59,328 nt of DNA, from NCBI RefSeq assembly GCF_051062515.1, contig NZ_JAMXEK010000010.1. One strand, 5' to 3'. The notes under the pieces are model-generated. The model made no database searches. It saw only the letters and a list, made by a program, of their open reading frames with translations, and was not told the DNA's origin. Origin of the DNA: Aliarcobacter sp017996075. Its GTDB lineage: Bacteria; Campylobacterota; Campylobacteria; Campylobacterales; Arcobacteraceae. Position numbers and translations under genes: made by a program. Positions 21,901 to 30,900 of the stretch are shown here, piece after piece (the first letter of the stretch is position 1; the number at the start of each line of letters is the position of its first letter).

Positions 21901-24900
21901 TGCAATCTGTTGCAAATAGTGTAGGAAACTTTGTAGATGGTGGAGCTGGATTTGATACAGTTTCTTATGATGGATTAGATGAGCGAGTGGTTATTAATAT
22001 GCAAGGGGTTACAAATGTAGCTGTACAAGTTGGTAATACTACAAATCATCATACTATCACATCTATTGAAAATATTATTGGAACAGCACAAAATGATACT
22101 ATCACAGGAAGTGAAGGGGTTAATACTTTTGTAGGTATGGATGGGAGTGATACTATATATGGAATAGGTGGAAATAATCTTATCTATGGAGGAACACAAG
22201 AGCGAAATTCTACTTCAACTTCAGCTGATTTACTTGTAGGTGGTACGGGCGATGATACTATATATGGAGCAGCAGGAGCTGATGACTTAAGAGGTGGATT
22301 GGGCGATGATACTATTTATGGTGGAGCTGGAAATGATACTATAAGAAGTGGACTAGGAGAAGATACACTTTATGGTGAAGCTGGAAATGATATATTTGTA
22401 TTTGAAGCAGCTGATAATATGACAAACTATGTATTTGGTGGTAATGAAACACATGATGACGGAACTCTTGATATGGTTGATTACACTCAAGCCATCAAAG
22501 GTCTTACTATTGATTTAGGTGGAAAAGTAGGAATAAAAGCTTCTGATGAAATAATTTATGATAATAAATTTATAAATACATACAATAATAACGGTTTTGC
22601 TTATAGTGCAGACCAAGGGTTTAATTTACTTTATGGAATAGAGCAAGTTCGAGGAAGTGATTTAGAAGGCGATACAATAAGAGGAAATAGTGCCAATAAC
22701 TCTATTTGGGGACAAGGTGGAGATGATACTATTTATGGAATTGCTGGAGATAATTATTTAGATGGTGGAACAAATAATGACTTAATCTTTGCAGGGCTTG
22801 GTTCTGATATTATGGTAGGTGGAAGTGGAGATGATATTTTTAAAACTTACTATAATGCAAGTGGTACTAATAGTACAGAAAAATTTGGTGGATTAAGCTC
22901 TATTTATGGTGGTACAGTAACACTTGATGGAAGCGGAAATATCATAAGTTCAACTGCAAGTGGAAGTGATACAGTTGATTATAGTGCAATTACTGATGCA
23001 AATTATTCTATTTTTGCTGATTTAGCTTCAGAGGGACAAAGTGTAAAGATAAGAGAGAGTAGTGATTTAAACATATCTATTAAAACTGACAATATTTATT
23101 ATATCAACAATGCTATTGGTACAAGTGGAAATGATACATTTAGAGGAAATGCAAATTCAAATATTTTAAATGGGAGTGCTGGAAATAATACAGCACTTTA
23201 TACCTTTACAGCTTTAACAGCAGGAATAGTTGCTAATTTACAAGCAGGAGAAGTTGAAAAAACAACTATTAATGGTACAGTTAAAGATACCTTAATTAAT
23301 ATTCAAAATCTAGTTGGAAGCAATTTTGACGACTCATTTATTACAAAAATTGGTGAGTCAAATATTATAGATGGTGGAATACAAGGAATTAAGGGAGATA
23401 CACTAGATTATAGTACAAATGGTGCTACAAGTATAGTGCTCGATTTAGATGTAACTCATACAACAGATGTATATGGTATTGGTGTTACAAATGATGGAAC
23501 ATATGCAAGTGTTTTAGTAAATGGTAATAGTTCGGCTATGGATAAAATCAAAAATATTGAAAATATCAAAGGAAGTGCAGGAGCTGATACTATTTATGGA
23601 AATGCAGATAACAATACTATCTTTGGAATGGGTGGAGCTGATACTATTTATGGAGTAGATGGTTTTAACTATATCGATGGTGGAGCAGGAGATGACTTAA
23701 TTTATAGTGGTATAAAAGCTGATAAGTTATTTGGAGGAACTGGAAATGATATATTTAGAGGAACAACAGCTGTAAGTTTTGCTGGAGATGAAATAGATGG
23801 TGGACATGAAACTGATGGAGTTAATTTAACGGGAAGAGGAAGTGATACTGTTGATTATAGTTTAGTTGATACATCTTCATTTTCAAAAGGGCTTGAGCTT
23901 ACACTAAATGATACAGTAGTATCAACTGTTAAAATAGATGGAGTAAATGAGCATACTATTGTAAATATAGAAAATATAATAGGAACATCTCATAATGATT
24001 CAATAGTAGGCGATAGCGGAAACAATACTTTAACAGGTGGAACTGGAGCTGATATTATAAGAGGAACGGCTGGAAAAAATGTTATTTATGGTGATAATGA
24101 AAATGGTAGTGAAACTAATAACTCTTTAAATAATGACCTGATTTATGCAGGAACAGGTGACGATACGATATATGCAGGTGGTGGAAACGATACTATACAT
24201 ACAGCACTTGGAAGCGATACTATATATGGTGGACATGGAGATGATACTATATATGGTGGAATTGGTAGTAACAAAATATATGGTGGAAATTATATTACAG
24301 CAACTCAGTCACATGCTGATAGTGGAAATGATACTGTAAGTTATGAGTTTATTTCAGGAAGTGGAGTTATTGTTAGACTTAACTCTAATCTTGCAATAGT
24401 GAGTGCAACTGGAAATGCAGATGTACTTTTTGGAATGGAAAACGTTATCGGTACTGCTATGGCTGATGAGATAGTTGGAAGTGATGTTGCAAATACATTA
24501 ATTGGTGGAGCTGGAAATGATATTATTAATGGTTTAGGTGGGAATAATAGACTAGAAGGTGGAGCAGATAATGACACACTTATTTCAGGAAGTGGAAATA
24601 ACTCTATTGACGGAGGAGATGGAAGCGATACCGTTGATTATAGTTATTTAACAGGTACAGATTTTGGTGATGACGTTGATAATGTGCTTTATTATGAAAA
24701 TGGGGTCTATTACAGTGGGATTAAAGTTGATTTAACTGATACCTTGGCACAAAGAATTCATACAAATTATGGAACAGACACTATTTTAAATATTGAAAAT
24801 GTGATTGGTTCAACAAAAAGTGATTATATTGTTGGAAATGATGAAAACAATATTTTAGATGGAAAAGGTGGGAATGATTATTTTGTATTAGGAAAAGGTA

Positions 24901-27900
24901 TTGATACAATTTTAGGAGACATTGGAAATGACACTATTGCATTTAGTGATTATGCTTCAAGAACTACTGGAGTTATTGTAGATTTAAGTAAAAACCAAAC
25001 TTATGGAAGTTTAGATACTTATAGAGTTATAAATGATGGATTTGGAAATGCTAAATATCTTGATAGCATTGAAAATGTAATTGGTACAAAGTACGATGAT
25101 ATAATTTTTGGAAACAGTGACTCTAACACACTTATAGGTGGAGAAGAAAATGATACTTTAAAAGGTGGATTAGGAGCTGATGTACTTGATGGTGGAATTG
25201 GTCAAGATTGGGCATATTTTGATGATATTGTAGTATCAGGTGTAAATATTGTTTTAGATACAGATGGAAATAGTGCAAATGGAAGTTCTGGAACAGCTAA
25301 TATTACAGGATATACTACAACACTTATTGAAATTGAGCATATTAAAGCCACAGCTCTTGCAGATATTATAAAAGGTGATGATAATACAAACTCAATTTTA
25401 GCAGGTAGTGGAAATGATACAATTTTTGCTTCAAAAGGTGGAGATTATATTGATGGTGGAGAAGGGAGCGATTTATTAGATTTTAGTGCAACAATTAGTG
25501 CAGATTTAGTTCTTCCTTATTCGGGGATTAAAGTAGATTTAGGGCAAACAGGTGTTCAAAGAGTTCACGACTATTATGGAGAGATGACAATCCTTGGAAT
25601 AGAAAATATTCAAGGAAGTAACCTAAATGATTACATAAAAGGGAATGGACAAAATAATACACTTTGGGGTGGAGCTGGAGATGATGTTTTAGATGGAGTT
25701 AGTGCTAATAATATCTTAGTAGGTGGAATAGGAAGTGATACTTTTAGGGGAGGAACAGGAGATAATATAATTTATGGAGAATCTTATTCAAGTTTAGGTG
25801 GAGTGGGAATAGAAACAGATACTTCTTCAAGAGATTTAATAGATTTTAGCAATGCAGGAGTTCCTGTAACACTTAATTTAAGTGATTCTACTACTATAAA
25901 TTATTTTAATGGAACAACTCTTTCTCTTGAAGCTCAAACTTCTATTGGATATGGAAAAAATAAGATTTACAATGTTGAAGATGCTCTTGGTGGAAGTGGT
26001 GCTGATACATTAATTGGAAGTAATATTGCCAATGTGATTGATGGTGGCGCTAATAATGATATTATTTTTGGTTTTGGTGGAATTGGGAATACTTTAATAG
26101 GTGGAACTGGAAATGATACTATCATGGGAATTCTTGGTGGAGATAAAATCTATGGAGGAACTTTTGATGGAACAACAGCTGTAAAATCTGGAAATGACTG
26201 GATAGACTATAGCTATATTACAGATACAAGAGCTATAAATGTTGATTTAGGAGCTGCTTCAAATCAGGTAACTCAAATAGGAACACCAACAAATGCTGAT
26301 ATATTGACTCATATAGAAAATGTTGTAGGGACAAAAAATAATGATATTTTAAAAGGAGATAATGACTTCAATATTGTTAATTCTCTTTTAGGATATAAAG
26401 GTGATGATAGTTTCATTGTTTCAAAAGGAAAAGATTATATAGATGGTGGAGACGGATTTAACACTATGGATTATAGTAGTGTTAATATGTCTGATGGTGG
26501 AAATAGAGTAGTTGTTGATTTAGGAATAGAAAAAGCTTTAGATAATGGATATCAAAACTTAAATGTTGCGGTGGAAGATATATTAAAAAATATTCAAAGA
26601 GTAATAGGAACTTCTGGAGATGATACCCTTTATGGTAACTCTTATGCGAATGTATTCATAGGTGGAGATGGTAATGACTATATAGATGGTAGAGAAGGCA
26701 ATGATACAATTTATGGAACATCTGGAAATAATCAACTTTTTGGAAGTGCTGGAGCTGATACTATTTATGGCGGTACAGGAAATGATACACTAAGTGGTGG
26801 AGCTGATAATGATATATTAGATGGAAGATTAGGAGGAAATAACACATATATTGGTGGAACTGGTGATGATACTATGTTTGGTGGTTCTGGAAGAGATACA
26901 CTTTATTATGGAGCTAGTGAGTCTGGTATTACAGTGACACTGCACTCAACTGGTACAGACGGTACAATAGTTAGCCAAACAGACGGTACTGATAGTTTAA
27001 AAACTCATTTTGAGGTATTGATAGCTACAAACTATAAAGATATATTTGATTTAAGACTTGCTTCATCTGGTAGTACAATTTTAGGATATGGTGGAAACGA
27101 CACTATATATTCAAGTATTGGATATGGTGATACTATATATGGTGGAGATGGAGATGATATTTTCTTTGCAAATGGTGGAAATAATATCTATTATGGTGGA
27201 AATGCAATTTTAGATACAAATGGAGATATAACAGGAAGCAATGCAAGTGGAACAGATACAGTTAATTATAGTTTATCAACTGGAAGTGTTAATGTAAATT
27301 TAACTAATAATCAAGCTAGTTCAAATGGTTTTGGTGGAACAGATATTATTTATAATATTTCAAACATAACAGGTTCAAATCAAAACGATATATTAAAAGG
27401 TAATGCTGGTATAAATAAGATTTTAGCTGAAAATGGTGATGATTGGATTATAGCAACAGATGGAAATGATGAAATATCAGGTGGAAATCATACTCAAATA
27501 GATGGTTCACAAGGAAGTGGAGTTGCAAAAGATGGTGGAGGAGATTGGCTTAGTTTTCAAGAAGTAGCAAATGGACTTGATGCAACTATGAGTGCAAACT
27601 CTATTACTTTTGGTGGATATACTCCAAATATTAAAGAGATAGAAAATCTTTTTGGTTCATCGTATAGTGATACTCTAAGGGGAGATAATACAAACAATAC
27701 TCTTCATGGATACGATGGAGATGATCTTATTTATGGAACAGCTGGAAATAATTTCTTAATCGGTGGAAAGGGAGATGATACACTTCATGGTGGGTCTGGT
27801 ATTGATAAATACGATGGAGGAGATGTCTCTATTGGAACATTTTATACTTCAAGTGGAATTCATGGAAACAACACTATTAGCTTCTATTATGCTCCAAAGG

Positions 27901-30900
27901 GTATAAATATTGATTTAGGATTTGTAAATAATGATGCTATATTGAGCGATGGAACAATAGGACGAGTAATAAATGATGGTTACGATAACGTTGAAACATA
28001 TGTAAGAAATATTAACAATATTATAGGAACATCAAATTATAGTGATATTTTAAAAGGAAATAGTGATAAAAATATTATTAGTGGTCTTGGAGGTCATGAT
28101 ACTATTTATGGTATTGGTGGAGAAAATACTCTTTATGGAGGTACAGGAAATGACACTATTTATACAGCAACTTCAAAAGTAGCAGGACAAAGAGGAGATG
28201 TTGTTTATGGTGGACAAGGTACTGATACTCTAGTAGGTTCTTTTAATAAAGACTTTTTAATAGGTGGAGAAGAAGAAAATAATGCTGATGTTGAAACAGA
28301 TTGGATTGATTATAGCAATCTAGTTTTAGGAGCAAATGATTATGGAATTAGTGTTAATTTAGAGCAAACTACTAATTTTACAGATACTGTAGATAGAGCT
28401 TATTTAAATGGTAACTACTCACAAGTATTTAGACTTGATACAAATGGAACAAATACATTAAACTTTGATTATATATCACAAATTGAGAATATTAGAGGGA
28501 CAAACGGTATTGATTTACTTATGGGTAAACATGGAGAAAATAACTCAATTATGGCGGGTGATGGAAATGATACTATTTTCTTAAGCACAGGAATTAATCA
28601 TATAGATGGTGAGACTGGAAGCAACTGGATAAGCCTACAAAATATGAGTGGAGCTATTTCTAACTTTGACCTTGCAAACAACAATGCAGGTGATAGTAAA
28701 ATATATAATATTCAAAATGTTATAGATTTTAATGGAAATAGAAATCAAACAGTTTGGGGAAGTAATAGTGATAATATTTTTATAATGCATGGAGGAAATG
28801 ACCATGTTCTATCTCGTGGAGGAAACAATATTGTAGATTTAGGTGCAGGAGATGATAGAGTTGCTAATAATTACGGAGTAGATACTCTAATAGGTGGAGC
28901 AGGTCAAGATACTATTGATATGTATAATAACCTTGGAGCAAGTCAAGGTGCAAATATAGTATTTAATAATATTATAGCATCAAATTTCACAGGACTTGCA
29001 ACAGATATAGGAACATTAACTCTTTCAAATCAAACAGTAGTAATAGAGTCTAAAACTATAAATAATCTTGCAACTTTATCTGATGGAAGTCATAATTTTT
29101 ATAGAATTAAAGATGGTAGAGGAAATTATGACTATCTATACCAAGACGGTACAAACAACCCAGATTTTGAACAATTTTTAATGACAAATTATGCAGATAT
29201 TTTTGTAGGTTCAAATAATAATGACACAATTCATGGATATGGTGGAAATGATACTATTTGGGCTATGGGAGGAAATGATAGCATCTATGGTGGAGATGGA
29301 AGAGATACTATCTTTGGAGTTAGTGGAAATAACCTACTAGAGGGTGGAGCTGATAATGATTTAATCTTTGGTGGAACAGGCAATGATATCATTTATGGTC
29401 AAGCTGGAGATGATACTATTTATGGAAAAAGTGGAAATAATTCTTTATATGGTGGAGATAATGATGATATTATTTACGCAGGAAAAGGATTAGATATTAT
29501 TGATGGTGGAGATGGAATTGATACATTAAGATTTGACGGTGCAGAGCAAAGAGTAGTTGTAAACCTTGGAGCTGATACTTTAACTTATGATACAAATCAA
29601 ACACTGGCTACTAATAGATTTATAAATAGTTGGAAAATTGGCGGAGCTAATCAAGTAGGAACAGCAACAAATATTGAAAATGTTGATGGAACAAGTTATA
29701 ACGATACGATAAGAGGAAATGACTTACGAAATATAATTAAAACAGGAAGTGGTGATGATTATATAATTGCTAGTTTAGGAAATGATGAAATTCATGGTGG
29801 AGATCATACAGCCAATAAAGGTGATTGGGTTGATTTTAGTTTTATAACAACACAATCAGGTGTTAAAGTAGATATTTTAACTCAAAACAATGCAACTTTT
29901 AATTCAAATGGTACTGACTACAACCAAACACTTTTTGGAATTGAAAATATCATAGGAACATCACAAGATGATTATATTAAAGGAAGCGACGCTATTAGCA
30001 ATACTCTAATTGGTGGAGCTGGAAATGATAAAATATATGGAGTAGGCGGAGCTAATCATCTTTATGGTGGAGTTGGAAATGACACTATTTATAGTGGTAT
30101 TGGAAATGACTACATTCATGGTGGTGATGATAATAATACAGTAGATTACACAGATAGACATAGTTCTTCTAATGTAAGAGTAAATTTGAGCGACACTTCT
30201 AAATCACATAATAGTGGAACAGTAACAGCTACTATGACAGGTTCTACATCTGGTATGACAGATACTTTAGTAAATATTCAAAATGTTAATACAGGTGGAG
30301 GAGATGATACTATTTGGGGAAATAATGAAAATAATATTATAAATTCAGGTGCTGGAAATGATGTAATTTATGGTATCGGTGGAAATAATACTATATATGC
30401 AGGAAGTGCAGCAGATACTATATATGGTGGTACAGGAGTAGATAGTATATTTGGTGAAGAGGGTAATGACTATATTTTTGCTAGTGCTGGAGCTGATATT
30501 ATAGATGGTGGAGCCAATAGCGATTTAGTAGATTATAGTTCTAGTTCTACGGGAATTAATTTAACATTACTTGATAGTGGAGCAACAGTTAATGTTTCTC
30601 ATAATATTGGAGGAGTTGCAAGTGATAGCTTAACTAATATTGAAGGAATAAAAGGTTCAAAAACTGCTTCTAATGCTTTAATTGGTAATAATATGAATAA
30701 CACTTTAATAGGTGGAGATTTAACAGATATTATTAAAGGTGTAAGTGGAAACAATAGCTTAAATGGTGGAGCTGGAAATGATACTATTTATGCAGGAACA
30801 GGAAGTGATACTATAGATGGTGGAACTGGAACTGATGATTGGTTATATTATACGGACTTAGGTTCAACAAATATCTCTGTGGATTTAAGAAATAATACAG

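Noticed and set aside
13786..24577. Numerous 60-110 codon ORFs on both strands inside the adhesin gene
   Set aside because: They are shadows of the repetitive coding sequence, with repeated low-complexity compositions and no ribosome-binding sites.
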